Origin: Actinomycetota bacterium
GTDB taxonomy: Bacteria; Actinomycetota; Acidimicrobiia; Acidimicrobiales; JAJPHE01
Length of the DNA: 64,000 nucleotides
NCBI GenBank assembly: GCA_021325435.1
Contig: JAJPHE010000142.1
Location: forward strand, 1 to 64,000
Reading direction: 5' to 3'
Shown: positions 15,789 to 23,867 of the stretch, piece after piece
How the letters are laid out: each line of letters starts with the position of its first letter
How positions within the stretch are numbered: the stretch's first letter is position 1
Program-made: the position numbers and the translations under genes
Notes under the pieces: model-generated
Databases searched by the model: none
What the model was told of the DNA's origin: nothing
What the model saw: the letters and a program-made list of their open reading frames with translations, nothing else

Positions 15789-16552
15789 TGGGATCCGTCA
15801 CCTCGACCGTCCACCCGGACGGGGTCGCCGAGGTCGTGATGGAGAACCCCCCGGTCAACGCCCTCTCGGTGGCCGGCTGGTACGAGGTGGCCGACGCAGT
15901 GCGCTCCCTCGGCGAGAACCAGGACGTCCGCGTCGTCGTACTGCGGGCCGAGGGACGGGGCTTCAACGCCGGTGTCGACATCAAGGAGATGCAGGCGACC
16001 GAGGGCTTCAGCGCCCTCATCGGCGCCAACCGGGGCTGCTACGCCGCCTTCGCCGCCGTTTACGAGTGCGCGGTGCCGGTCGTGGCGGCCGTCCACGGCT
16101 ACTGCCTGGGGGGCGGCATCGGCCTGGTGGGCAACGCCGACGTGGTGGTGGCGTCCGAGGACGCCACCTTCGGCCTGCCCGAGGTCGACCGCGGCGCGTT
16201 GGGGGCGGCCACCCACCTGGCCCGGCTGGTCCCCCACCACAAGATGCGGGCCATGGTGTACACCTCGGCCACCGCCACCGCCGCCGAGCTGCACCACTAC
16301 GGCTCGGTGCTGGAGGTCGTACCGGCCGGGCAGCTGCGCGAGGCCGCCCTCCGGGTGGCGTCAGCGATCGCCGCCAAGAACCCCACCGTCATCCGGGCGG
16401 CGAAGGAGTCCCTCAACGGGATCGACCCGGTGGACGTCAAGCGCAGCTACCGCTTCGAGCAGGGGTTCACCTTCGAGCTGAACCTGGCCGGGGTGGGCGA
16501 CGAGGCCCGCGACGCCTTCGTCGAGCGGCGGCGGCAGGACCCGGCCGGCTGA
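15788..16552 (+). CDS. echA20: steroid C-ring hydrolase EchA20 (crotonase family)
   Basis: In cholesterol degradation EchA20 hydrolytically opens a ring of the HIP-derived CoA ester before IpdAB acts. The 254-residue crotonase-fold protein has FNAGVDIKEMQ (about 59-69), the oxyanion loop YCLGGGIGLVGNADVVVASEDATFGLPEV, and a C-terminal YRFEQGFTFELNLAGVGDE block. All match mycobacterial EchA20 closely as recalled. The GTG start overlaps the kstD stop by one base. ipdA and ipdB follow directly, giving the same echA20-ipdA-ipdB order as Rv3550-Rv3551-Rv3552. Confidence 0.9.
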   Translation: MGSVTSTVHPDGVAEVVMENPPVNALSVAGWYEVADAVRSLGENQDVRVVVLRAEGRGFNAGVDIKEMQATEGFSALIGANRGCYAAFAAVYECAVPVVAAVHGYCLGGGIGLVGNADVVVASEDATFGLPEVDRGALGAATHLARLVPHHKMRAMVYTSATATAAELHHYGSVLEVVPAGQLREAALRVASAIAAKNPTVIRAAKESLNGIDPVDVKRSYRFEQGFTFELNLAGVGDEARDAFVERRRQDPAG

Positions 16553-16569
16553 GTGGCGGGGCGGACGGG

Positions 16570-17421
16570 GTGACCGTCGACAAGCGGGTCACCGAGGAGG
16601 AGGTCGCAGCCGAGCTGGCCGACGGCATGACCGTCGGCGTCGGTGGCTGGGGAAGCCGACGCAAGCCCATGTCGATCGTGCGGGCGATCGCCCGCTCGTC
16701 GCTCAAGGATCTCACGATCGTCAGCTACGGCGGCCCTGACGTGGGACTGCTGTGTGCGGCGGGCAAGGTGCGCCGGGTGGTGTACGCCTTCGTCTCCCTC
16801 GACACCATCCCCCTTGATCCTCACTTCCGGGCGGCCCGCCAGACCGGCGCCGTCGAGGACGAGCCCTGGGACGAAGGGCTGTTCCTCCTCGGGCTGCAGG
16901 CGGCCGCCTGGCGGGTTCCGTTCCTGCCCACCCGGGTGGGCCTGGGGTCGGACCTGCCTCGCCTCAACCCGAGGCTCTCCACGGTGGCCTCCCCCTTCGA
17001 CGGGGAGGAGCTCATAGCGGCGCCCGCCCTGGAGCTCGACGCCGCCATCTGCCACCTCGACCGGGCCGATCAGCGGGGCAACGCCTGCTTCCTGGGAGCG
17101 GACCTGTACTTCGACGACCTCTTCCTGCGGGCGGCGGGGCGGCGCTTCATCTCGACCGAGAAGGTCGTGCCCACCGACCAGCTGGTCGCCGAGGCGGGCA
17201 CCGAGCTGCGGCTGCGGATAAACCGGTCGATGGTCGACGCCGTGGTCGAGCGCCGGGGCGGTGCCCACTTCACCGAATGCCCTCCGGACTACCGGCGAGA
17301 CGAGAGCTTCCAGGCGGCCTACGCCTCGGCCGCCTCGTCCCCCGAGGCCTGGGCCGACTTCCGGGCCGAGTGGGTGGACGTGGACGAGGCCGACTACCAA
17401 CGACGGGTGGCGGCCCGGTGA
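16570..17421 (+). CDS. ipdA: IpdA, alpha subunit of COCHEA-CoA hydrolase
   Basis: IpdAB is a CoA-transferase-fold enzyme that acts as a hydrolase to open the last steroid ring (COCHEA-CoA). The 283-residue protein has VGVGGWGSRRKPMSIVRAI near the N terminus, YGGPDVGLLCAAGKVRRV, PFLPTRVGLGSD, and ADLYFDDLFLRAAGRRFIS with a late GGAHFTECPPDY. These are the mycobacterial IpdA landmarks. GTG 16570 was chosen; longer versions lack a start in frame after the echA20 stop. Its stop overlaps the ipdB start by four bases (GTGA), so the two subunits are translationally coupled. Confidence 0.9.
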   Translation: MTVDKRVTEEEVAAELADGMTVGVGGWGSRRKPMSIVRAIARSSLKDLTIVSYGGPDVGLLCAAGKVRRVVYAFVSLDTIPLDPHFRAARQTGAVEDEPWDEGLFLLGLQAAAWRVPFLPTRVGLGSDLPRLNPRLSTVASPFDGEELIAAPALELDAAICHLDRADQRGNACFLGADLYFDDLFLRAAGRRFISTEKVVPTDQLVAEAGTELRLRINRSMVDAVVERRGGAHFTECPPDYRRDESFQAAYASAASSPEAWADFRAEWVDVDEADYQRRVAAR

Positions 17422-18182
17422 GCGCGGCGCCGACCCGGGCGGAGATCTGCGTCGTCGCCATCGCCGAGTGCTTCCGGGGCGACGGGGAGATCCTGGCCAA
17501 CCCCATCGGCACCATCCCGATGATCGGTGGCCGGCTGGCCCGGGCCAGCTTCGAGCCGGACCTGCTCATGACCGACGGTGAGGCGCTCCTCATCGCCAAC
17601 GACGGCGCCTTCGCCTGGCCGGAGGGTCGGGTCGTCGAGTCCTACAACCCGTACCGGGCGATGTTCGACGTGGTCTGGTCCGGCCGGCGCCACGTGATCA
17701 TGGGCGCCAGTCAGATCGACCGGTTCGGCAACCAGAACTTCGCCGCCATCGGCTCGGACTACGCCCGGCCCAAAGCGCAGCTGCTCGGCTTCCGGGGCGC
17801 CCCGGGCAACACCGTCAACGACGCCACCAGCTACTGGGTCCCCCGCCACTCGCCACGGGTCTTCGTGGACCGGGTGGACGTGGTGACCGGGGTCGGATGG
17901 GACCGGGCCATGAAGGCCGGGCCTGCCGCCACCCGGTTCTTCGACCTGCGCCGGGTGGTGACCGATCTGGCCGTCCTCGACTGGGAGACCCCGGACCGCA
18001 GCATGCGGCTCCGCAGCGTCCACCCTGGGGTGACCGTCGAGCAGGTGCGGGAGGCCACCGGATTCGAGCTGGTCGTGCCGGAGGGGGTGCCCGAGAGCCG
18101 GTCCCCCACCCCCGAGGAGCTGCGCCTCATCCGAGACGTCATCGACCCCGAGGGGCGCCGTGAGGAGGAGGTCCCGGGCTAG
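17418..18182 (+). CDS. ipdB: IpdB, beta subunit of COCHEA-CoA hydrolase
   Basis: This is the second subunit of the ring-opening IpdAB complex. The 254-residue protein shows AECFRGDGEILANPIGTIPMIGGRLAR near the N terminus, then MTDGEALLIAND, VIMGASQIDRFGNQN and a central GFRGAPGNTVNDATSYWVPRHSPRVFV. The C-terminal TFxVRS-type region is replaced by MRLRSVHPGVTVEQVREATGFEL. It starts with GTG inside the ipdA stop. It ends the kstD-echA20-ipdA-ipdB operon; a 119-base gap with no clear KstR box follows before the amidohydrolase. Confidence 0.9.
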   Translation: MSAAPTRAEICVVAIAECFRGDGEILANPIGTIPMIGGRLARASFEPDLLMTDGEALLIANDGAFAWPEGRVVESYNPYRAMFDVVWSGRRHVIMGASQIDRFGNQNFAAIGSDYARPKAQLLGFRGAPGNTVNDATSYWVPRHSPRVFVDRVDVVTGVGWDRAMKAGPAATRFFDLRRVVTDLAVLDWETPDRSMRLRSVHPGVTVEQVREATGFELVVPEGVPESRSPTPEELRLIRDVIDPEGRREEEVPG

Positions 18183-18301
18183 GAGCGCCGAGGGCCGTCA
18201 TGTCTCGTTGAGCGGGACCGGGCCCGGGCGCCCGTCGCCCTGAAGGGCTTATCGTTGAGCCGAGCCCCGCCGCGTCAGGCTTGGGGACTAGGGAGCCGAC
18301 G

Positions 18302-19543
18302 ATGAGTGAGACCTGGGACAGTATCGACCGGTACGTGATCATCTCGGCGGACACCCACGCCGGCGCCGAGCTGCATGAGTACAAGCAGTACCTCGACCCT
18401 GAGTGGCACGAAGAGTTCGAGGCGTGGGCCCAGGGGTACTCCAGCCCCTACGACGATCTCGTCGACGCCACGGCGTCACGCAACTGGGACAGCGACTACC
18501 GGCGGTCCGAGCTCGAGAAGGACGGCATCTCCGCCGAAGTGGTCTTTCCGAACACCATCCCGCCGTTCTTCAACACCATCCACAGCTTCTCGAGCCTCCC
18601 GTGGGAGCGCGACGAGTTCGAACGGCGGGCCGCCGGGCTCAAGGCCCACAACCGGTGGCTGGTGGAGTTCTGCGGCAAGGCGCCCGACCAGCGTCGAGGC
18701 CTGATCCAGATCTTCCCTCACGACGTCGACATGGCCGTCGAGGAGATCCGGTGGGCGAAGGAGAGCGGGGTCATCGGAGGCGTGCTGCTCCCCGCCATCC
18801 CCGCCAACCACAAGGTCGAGCCGTGGTTCCACACCCGCTACGAGCCGCTGTGGGCGGTGTGCCAGGAGCTCGAACTCCCCGTCCATCAGCACCCGGGCAC
18901 GGGTGGCCCGGAAGTGGGCGCCGACCAGCCGGCGGCCCCGGCGGTGATGCTGTTCGAGTTCACCTACTGGACCCGCCGGACCCTCGCCCACCTCATGCTG
19001 GCCGGCGTCTTCGAGCGCTACCCACGGCTCAAGGCGGTGTGGACCGAGCAGGGCATCAGCTGGGCCGCCCAGGACCTGATGATGCTGGACTACAACGTGG
19101 CCAACATGAAGGCCGACGCCGAGAACCGCACGAGCGTCCTGTTCGGCAGCGAGGTGATCCAGTCGCTGTCGCTGAAGCCGAGCGAGTACTTCGCCCGCAA
19201 CTGCTACCTCGGGGCCAGCTTCCTCAGCCGACTCGAGCTCAAGTTTCTGCCCGCCGTCGGGCCGGACCGGGTGATGTGGGGCACCGACTTCCCTCACGAG
19301 GAAGGTACGACCCCGTACAGCCGCGAGGCCCTGCGGGCGACGTTCGCCGACATGTCAGTCGAGCAGACCAGGCGCATCCTGGCCGGCACGGCCGCCGAGG
19401 TCTACGGATTCGACCTCGACGCCCTGACCGCCGTGGCCAAGCGGGTGGGCCCTACGGTCGAAGAGATCCACACTCCCCTCACCGAGATTCCGCCGTCGAA
19501 CTCGCAGGCCTTCATCGGCCTGCCGCTGCCGAAGGCCAGCTGA
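18302..19543 (+). CDS. amidohydrolase-2 family hydrolase (TIM barrel)
   Basis: This 413-residue metal-dependent hydrolase has the opening ISADTHAG, a truncated form of the DxHxH metal motif. Further landmarks are VVFPNTIPPFF, LPVHQHPGTGG, FERYPRLKAVWTEQG and the closing GTDFPHEEGTTPYSREAL with a conserved Asp. It is close to the second amidohydrolase at 45255-46499. The family hydrolyses or decarboxylates ring-cleavage products (ACMSD type), so a steroid-linked role is plausible; no substrate can be named. ATG 18302 was chosen over an upstream GTG because the alignable N terminus begins here. hsaE starts 10 bases later, so it probably leads that operon. Confidence 0.8.
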   Translation: MSETWDSIDRYVIISADTHAGAELHEYKQYLDPEWHEEFEAWAQGYSSPYDDLVDATASRNWDSDYRRSELEKDGISAEVVFPNTIPPFFNTIHSFSSLPWERDEFERRAAGLKAHNRWLVEFCGKAPDQRRGLIQIFPHDVDMAVEEIRWAKESGVIGGVLLPAIPANHKVEPWFHTRYEPLWAVCQELELPVHQHPGTGGPEVGADQPAAPAVMLFEFTYWTRRTLAHLMLAGVFERYPRLKAVWTEQGISWAAQDLMMLDYNVANMKADAENRTSVLFGSEVIQSLSLKPSEYFARNCYLGASFLSRLELKFLPAVGPDRVMWGTDFPHEEGTTPYSREALRATFADMSVEQTRRILAGTAAEVYGFDLDALTAVAKRVGPTVEEIHTPLTEIPPSNSQAFIGLPLPKAS

Positions 19544-19553
19544 CCTCGCCGAC

Positions 19554-20336
19554 GTGAACCCCACCGATCTGGCGGCGGCCGCCGAGTCCCTGTTCGACGC
19601 CCAGGAGAAGCGGGTCCCCGTCGAGCCGCTGACCGACGTCTACGAGGACCTCGACGTGACCGCGGCCTATGAGATCCAACTGGCCAACATCCGGCGCCGG
19701 GTCGATGCCGGGGACACCATCCAGGGCCACAAGGTCGGGTTGTCGGCCAAGGCCATGCAGCAGATGCTCGGGGTCAACGAGCCGGACTACGGCCACCTGC
19801 TCGAGAGCATGTTCATCTTTGAGTGCGACACCATCGACGTGTCGCGCTTCATCCAGCCCCGAGTGGAGATCGAGGTTGCCTTCGTCCTCGGCCGCTCCCT
19901 CGCCGGGCCCGGCGTCACCGTCGCCGACGTCATCCAAGCGACCGACTTCGTGCTGCCCTCACTGGAGATCGTGGACAGCCGGGTGGCCGACTGGCGCATC
20001 AAGCTCCCCGACACCATCGCCGACAACGCCTCGTCCGGAGCGGTGGTGCTCGGCGGCTCACCCACCCGGCTCACCGACGTAGACGTCCGGCTCATCGGAG
20101 CCACCCTGCGCTCCAACGGCGAGCTGCGCGAGACCGGCGCCTCCGGAGCCGTCCTCGGCAACCCCGTCGTGGCCGTGGCCTGGCTGGCCAACAAGGTGGC
20201 CAGCTTCGGGGTCACCCTGGAAGCCGGCCACGTGATCATGCCCGGCAGCTGCACCCGCATGATCCCGGTGAGCGCGGGTGACACCGTGCGCGCCGAGTTC
20301 GACCGGCTCGGCCACGTCGCCGTGGCCTTCGCGTAG
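19554..20336 (+). CDS. hsaE: 2-hydroxyhexa-2,4-dienoate hydratase HsaE
   Basis: HsaE hydrates the dienoate released by HsaD to 4-hydroxy-2-oxohexanoate in steroid A/B-ring breakdown. The 260-residue hydratase-fold protein keeps the magnesium ligands Glu105 and Glu107 (RVEIEVAF) and Glu138 (SLEIVDSR), matching Glu106/108/139 of E. coli MhpD. It also keeps the [11 protein letters not shown] segment and the [15 protein letters not shown]-terminal loop. The start is GTG. hsaG and hsaF follow, giving the usual hydratase-dehydrogenase-aldolase order of meta-cleavage operons. A shorter, ligand-less relative lies just beyond hsaF. Confidence 0.92.
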   Translation: MNPTDLAAAAESLFDAQEKRVPVEPLTDVYEDLDVTAAYEIQLANIRRRVDAGDTIQGHKVGLSAKAMQQMLGVNEPDYGHLLESMFIFECDTIDVSRFIQPRVEIEVAFVLGRSLAGPGVTVADVIQATDFVLPSLEIVDSRVADWRIKLPDTIADNASSGAVVLGGSPTRLTDVDVRLIGATLRSNGELRETGASGAVLGNPVVAVAWLANKVASFGVTLEAGHVIMPGSCTRMIPVSAGDTVRAEFDRLGHVAVAFA

Positions 20337-20353
20337 GAGCCCTAGGAGAAGAG

Positions 20354-21253
20354 ATGCCTACCACCACCGCCGCCATCGTCGGGTCGGGCAACATCGGCAC
20401 CGACCTCATGTTCAAGCTGTTGCGGTCGGACCTGATCGACCTGCGCTACATGATCGGAATCGACCCCGAAAGCGAGGGCCTCGCCCTCGCCCGGCAAAAG
20501 GGGCTGGAGGCCTCCCACGAGGGCGTCGACTGGCTGTTGGCGCGCGACCCCCTGCCAGAGATCGTCTTCGAGGCCACCTCGGCCTATGTCCACGTGCGCA
20601 ACGCCCCCCGCTACCGCGAGGCGGGCATCCGCGCCGTGGACCTCACCCCCGCCGCCCGGGGTCCCTACGTCATCCCCCCGGTGAACCTGACCCAGCATCT
20701 CGACGAGATGAACGTGAACATGGTCACCTGCGGGGGCCAGGCGACCATACCGATGGTTCACGCCGTGTCTCGGGTGGTTCCGGTGCCCTACGCCGAGATC
20801 GTGGCCACCGTCGCCTCGCGCTCGGCCGGACCGGGGACCCGGGCCAACATCGACGAGTTCACCCGGACGACAGCGGCGGGCGTCGAGGTCCTCGGAGGGG
20901 CGGAACGAGGGAAGGCCATCATCATCCTCAACCCGGCCGAGCCACCCCTCATCATGCGGGACACCATCTTCTGCGCCATCCCCGACGACGCCGACCAGGC
21001 CGCCATCGAGGCGTCGGTGGACGACATGGTCGCCGAGGTCCAGGGCTACGTGCCCGGCTACCGGCTGAGGCAACGCCCCCAGTTCGACCCCGCCCCGGCG
21101 CCGGGCGGCTACGCCCGGGTCGCCATCTTCATCGAGGTCGAGGGCGCCGGTGACTACCTACCGCCCTACTCCGGCAACCTCGACATCATGACGGCGGCCG
21201 CCGCCAAGGTCGGCGAGGAGCTGGCCCGCCACATCACCAGGGTGAACGCCTGA
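20354..21253 (+). CDS. hsaG: acylating aldehyde dehydrogenase HsaG
   Basis: HsaG oxidises the aldehyde released by the aldolase HsaF to an acyl-CoA: propanal to propionyl-CoA in the steroid path, acetaldehyde to acetyl-CoA in aromatic paths. The 299-residue protein has the NAD site [12 protein letters not shown] (8-19), the catalytic Cys126 in [14 protein letters not shown], and the downstream [19 protein letters not shown] 20354 has an AGGAG site. Its stop overlaps the hsaF start by one base (TGATG), reflecting the physical aldolase-dehydrogenase complex in which the aldehyde is channelled. Confidence 0.94.
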   Translation: MPTTTAAIVGSGNIGTDLMFKLLRSDLIDLRYMIGIDPESEGLALARQKGLEASHEGVDWLLARDPLPEIVFEATSAYVHVRNAPRYREAGIRAVDLTPAARGPYVIPPVNLTQHLDEMNVNMVTCGGQATIPMVHAVSRVVPVPYAEIVATVASRSAGPGTRANIDEFTRTTAAGVEVLGGAERGKAIIILNPAEPPLIMRDTIFCAIPDDADQAAIEASVDDMVAEVQGYVPGYRLRQRPQFDPAPAPGGYARVAIFIEVEGAGDYLPPYSGNLDIMTAAAAKVGEELARHITRVNA

Positions 21254-22275
21254 TGCCTTACTCCGACCAGCTCGACATCCGCATCACCGACTCGTCGCTG
21301 CGCGACGGCTCCCACGCCAAGGCCCACCAGTTCGACGAGTCCATGGTCCGCTCCATCGTCGCCGGCCTGGCCGGCGCGGGCGTACCGGTCATCGAGGTCA
21401 CCCATGGGGACGGCCTGGGGGGGTCGTCGTTCAACTACGGGTTCTCCCACACCGACGAGCGAACCCTGCTGAAGGCGGCAGTGAAGGAGGCCGGCCGGTC
21501 GAAGATCGCCGCCCTCATGCTGCCCGGCGTCGGAACGATGGACGACATCAAAGCCATCGCCGACATCGGAGTGTCGGTGATCCGCATCGCCACCCACTGC
21601 ACCGAGGCGGACATCTCCATCCAGCACTTCGGCCTCGCCCGCGAGCTCGGCCTCGAGACCGTCGGGTTCCTCATGATGGCCCACTCCCAGCCACCGGAGG
21701 CGTTGGCCGGCCAGGCCCGGATCATGGCCGACGCCGGCTGCCAGTGCGTGTACGTGGTGGACTCGGCCGGGGCCCTCGTCCTCGACCAGGCGGCCGACCG
21801 GGTGGCGGCCCTGTGCGCCGAGCTGGGCGGTGACGCCCAGGTGGGCTTCCACGGCCACGAGAACCTCGCCCTCGGGGTGGCCAACTCCGTCTATGCCATC
21901 CGGGCGGGCGCGGTGCAGATCGACGGGTGCACCCGACGCTTCGGCGCCGGCGCCGGCAACACGCCGACCGAGGCGCTGGCCGCCGTGTGCGAGAAGCTCG
22001 GCATTCGCACGGGTGTCGACGTGCTCCGGCTCTTCGACGTGGCCGAGGAGGTGGTCCGGCCCGTGATGGACGCCGAGTGCGCCCTCGACCGGCTGTCCCT
22101 CATCATGGGCTACGCCGGCGTGTACTCGTCGTTCCTCCGGCACGCCTACCGGGCCGCCGAGCGCTATGGCGTGTCGGGGGCCGACATCCTCATCGAGTGC
22201 GGAGAGCGCCGGTTGGTGGGCGGCCAGGAGGACCAGATCATCGACATCGCCGTCGAGCTGGCGTCACGCAAGTGA
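21253..22275 (+). CDS. hsaF: 4-hydroxy-2-oxovalerate/hexanoate aldolase HsaF
   Basis: HsaF splits 4-hydroxy-2-oxohexanoate to pyruvate and propanal. The 340-residue DRE-TIM metallolyase has the signature [17 protein letters not shown] (11-27) with Arg17, Asp18 and His21. Metal-binding histidines lie in [11 protein letters not shown], and the communication-domain [15 protein letters not shown] segment follows. The overlapping start with hsaG fits the known HsaF-HsaG channelling complex. The downstream truncated hydratase-like gene begins within its stop codon. Confidence 0.94.
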   Translation: MPYSDQLDIRITDSSLRDGSHAKAHQFDESMVRSIVAGLAGAGVPVIEVTHGDGLGGSSFNYGFSHTDERTLLKAAVKEAGRSKIAALMLPGVGTMDDIKAIADIGVSVIRIATHCTEADISIQHFGLARELGLETVGFLMMAHSQPPEALAGQARIMADAGCQCVYVVDSAGALVLDQAADRVAALCAELGGDAQVGFHGHENLALGVANSVYAIRAGAVQIDGCTRRFGAGAGNTPTEALAAVCEKLGIRTGVDVLRLFDVAEEVVRPVMDAECALDRLSLIMGYAGVYSSFLRHAYRAAERYGVSGADILIECGERRLVGGQEDQIIDIAVELASRK

Positions 22276-22868
22276 GCGGCGGGCAGGTCGGCGTCGCCTT
22301 ATCGCTTCCGTCGCGCCCGGGGGAGGGCGTTCGGTCGGGGTGGTCGCCGGAGGCCGGGCCCGAGTTGGAGGTGGACCCGGTCCGGTCCGACGAGCTGCAC
22401 CCGGAGGAGTCGCCCCTGCCGGTGGGGGGCCCGGCCCGGGTGTCAGCCGGAATCGCCTTCGAGCTGTCGGGGGCGGTCGAAGGCCCCGGCTCGGGCCCGG
22501 GCGACGTCATGGCCGCCACCCTCGGAGTGGCGCCGGCGCTGATGGTGGAGGTGGAAGGCGGTCCTCGCCGGCTGGTGGTCTCACCCAACATCAGCAGGCC
22601 CGAGGGGATCGACCTCGGGTTGGTGGGCGTGCTCGTCGAGCACGACGGCGTTCAGGTCGCCACCGCGGCCGGGGCCGGAGCGCCCCTCGGTCACCCCGCC
22701 GCGGCCGTGGCCGGCGCCGCTCGGGCCCTGGCGGCTCAGGGGGGCAGGCTGGGTGAGGGGTTCGTCGTCTTCTCGGGCGCTCTGGCCCCGCCGGTCGCGG
22801 CCGGCCCCGGGTCGAACGTGCGGGCCACGTTCGCCTGGCTGGGCAGCGTGGGTGTTCGTCTGCTCTGA
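22272..22868 (+). CDS. short HsaE-like paralogue lacking the metal-ligand residues
   Basis: This 198-residue protein aligns with the middle and C-terminal parts of HsaE. RVSAGIAF (56-63) aligns with [28 protein letters not shown] with the [20 protein letters not shown] region, and [20 protein letters not shown] to the C terminus with the rest. The three magnesium ligands Glu105, Glu107 and Glu138 are Ser58, Gly60 and Met91 here, and the first 90 or so residues are replaced by a Pro/Gly-rich stretch. It therefore cannot be a normal hydratase or decarboxylase. The GTG start overlaps the hsaF stop by four bases, so it is translated with the operon. It may be a structural partner of HsaE or a decaying duplicate. 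Confidence 0.6.
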   Translation: MSGGQVGVALSLPSRPGEGVRSGWSPEAGPELEVDPVRSDELHPEESPLPVGGPARVSAGIAFELSGAVEGPGSGPGDVMAATLGVAPALMVEVEGGPRRLVVSPNISRPEGIDLGLVGVLVEHDGVQVATAAGAGAPLGHPAAAVAGAARALAAQGGRLGEGFVVFSGALAPPVAAGPGSNVRATFAWLGSVGVRLL

Positions 22869-22940
22869 GGGGCTGCCGTCGTCCCGGTGGCCGAAACGGG
22901 GAAGCGGGCCGGTGACGCCCCCTGTGCAAGCATCGGGCCG

Positions 22941-23867
22941 ATGGGCGGCATCTGCGACGGACGAGTGGCGGTGGTCACCGGCGCCGGCCGGGGCCTCGGC
23001 CGGGCCCACGCCCTCGAGCTGGCCCGACAGGGCGCCCTGGTCGTGGTCAACGACATCGGAGTCGAGCTCGACGGCACCGGTCGATCGGAGTCCCCGGCCC
23101 ATGACGTCGTCGACGAGATCCGGGCCGCCGGCGGCCAGGCGGTCGCCAACCTGGACGACGTGGCCGACTGGGAGGGATCCCAGCGAATCGTCAACGCCGC
23201 CGTGGAGTCGTTCGGCCGCATCGACGCGGTAGTGAACAACGCCGGCTTCGTGCGCGACCGGATGTTCGTCAACGCCACCGAAGACGAGTGGGACGCCGTG
23301 GTCCGCGTCCACCTGCGGGGCCACTTCGCCGTGTCACGCTGGGCGGCGGCCTACTGGCGTGACCGGTCAAAGGCCGGCGAGGCGGTCGATGCCCGCATCG
23401 TGAACACCACGTCGGGGGCCGGTCTGCTCGGGTCGGTCGGCCAGGCCGCCTACTCGGCGGCCAAAGGGGGGATCGCCTCGCTGACCCTCGTCCAGGCGGT
23501 CGAGCTGGCCCGCTACGGGATCACCGTCAACGCCATCGCGCCGGCAGCCCGGACCCGGATGACCGAGACCGTGTTCGCCGAGACCATGGCCCCGCCCGAG
23601 GAGAGCGGCGCTTTCGACCCGATGGCTCCCGAGAACGTCTCACCGCTCATCGCCTGGCTGGTCTCAGCCGAGTCCGCCGAGGTAACCGGACGGGTCTTCG
23701 AGGTCGAAGCGGGCAAGGTCGGCGTGGCCGACGGCTGGCGTCACGGGCCGACCGCCGACAAGGGTGATCGGTGGGACGCGTCGGAGCTGGGGCCGGTGGT
23801 GAGAGATCTCATCGGGCGGGCCACGCCCCCCGAGCCGGTCTACGGGGCGACGCCCGCCGGCTCATGA
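22941..23867 (+). CDS. short-chain dehydrogenase, hydroxyacyl/hydroxysteroid type
   Basis: This 308-residue SDR has the long-form cofactor motif TGAGRGLGRAHALELARQGA, then VVNDIG with an extra acidic segment, NNAG and the catalytic YSAAK with its Ser (NTTSGAGL). The extended N-terminal loop and the C-terminal NAIAPAARTRMTE block resemble the dehydrogenase domain of MFE-2-type 3-hydroxyacyl-CoA dehydrogenases and the SDR Rv3548c of the mycobacterial steroid cluster. ATG 22941 was chosen because the SDR fold starts 8 residues later; a GTG at 22887 would add a non-conserved tail. Its stop overlaps the fadD3 start. Confidence 0.75.
   Translation: MGGICDGRVAVVTGAGRGLGRAHALELARQGALVVVNDIGVELDGTGRSESPAHDVVDEIRAAGGQAVANLDDVADWEGSQRIVNAAVESFGRIDAVVNNAGFVRDRMFVNATEDEWDAVVRVHLRGHFAVSRWAAAYWRDRSKAGEAVDARIVNTTSGAGLLGSVGQAAYSAAKGGIASLTLVQAVELARYGITVNAIAPAARTRMTETVFAETMAPPEESGAFDPMAPENVSPLIAWLVSAESAEVTGRVFEVEAGKVGVADGWRHGPTADKGDRWDASELGPVVRDLIGRATPPEPVYGATPAGS

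Noticed and set aside
20342-22143. Minus-strand frames opposite hsaG and hsaF
   Set aside because: These are shadows of strongly conserved enzymes and their translations are rich in Gly/His/Asp without motifs.
22272-22868. A frameshifted or 5'-truncated second hsaE
   Set aside because: No N-terminal hydratase remnant is visible upstream in any frame, since hsaF fills that space, and the metal ligands are substituted rather than deleted.
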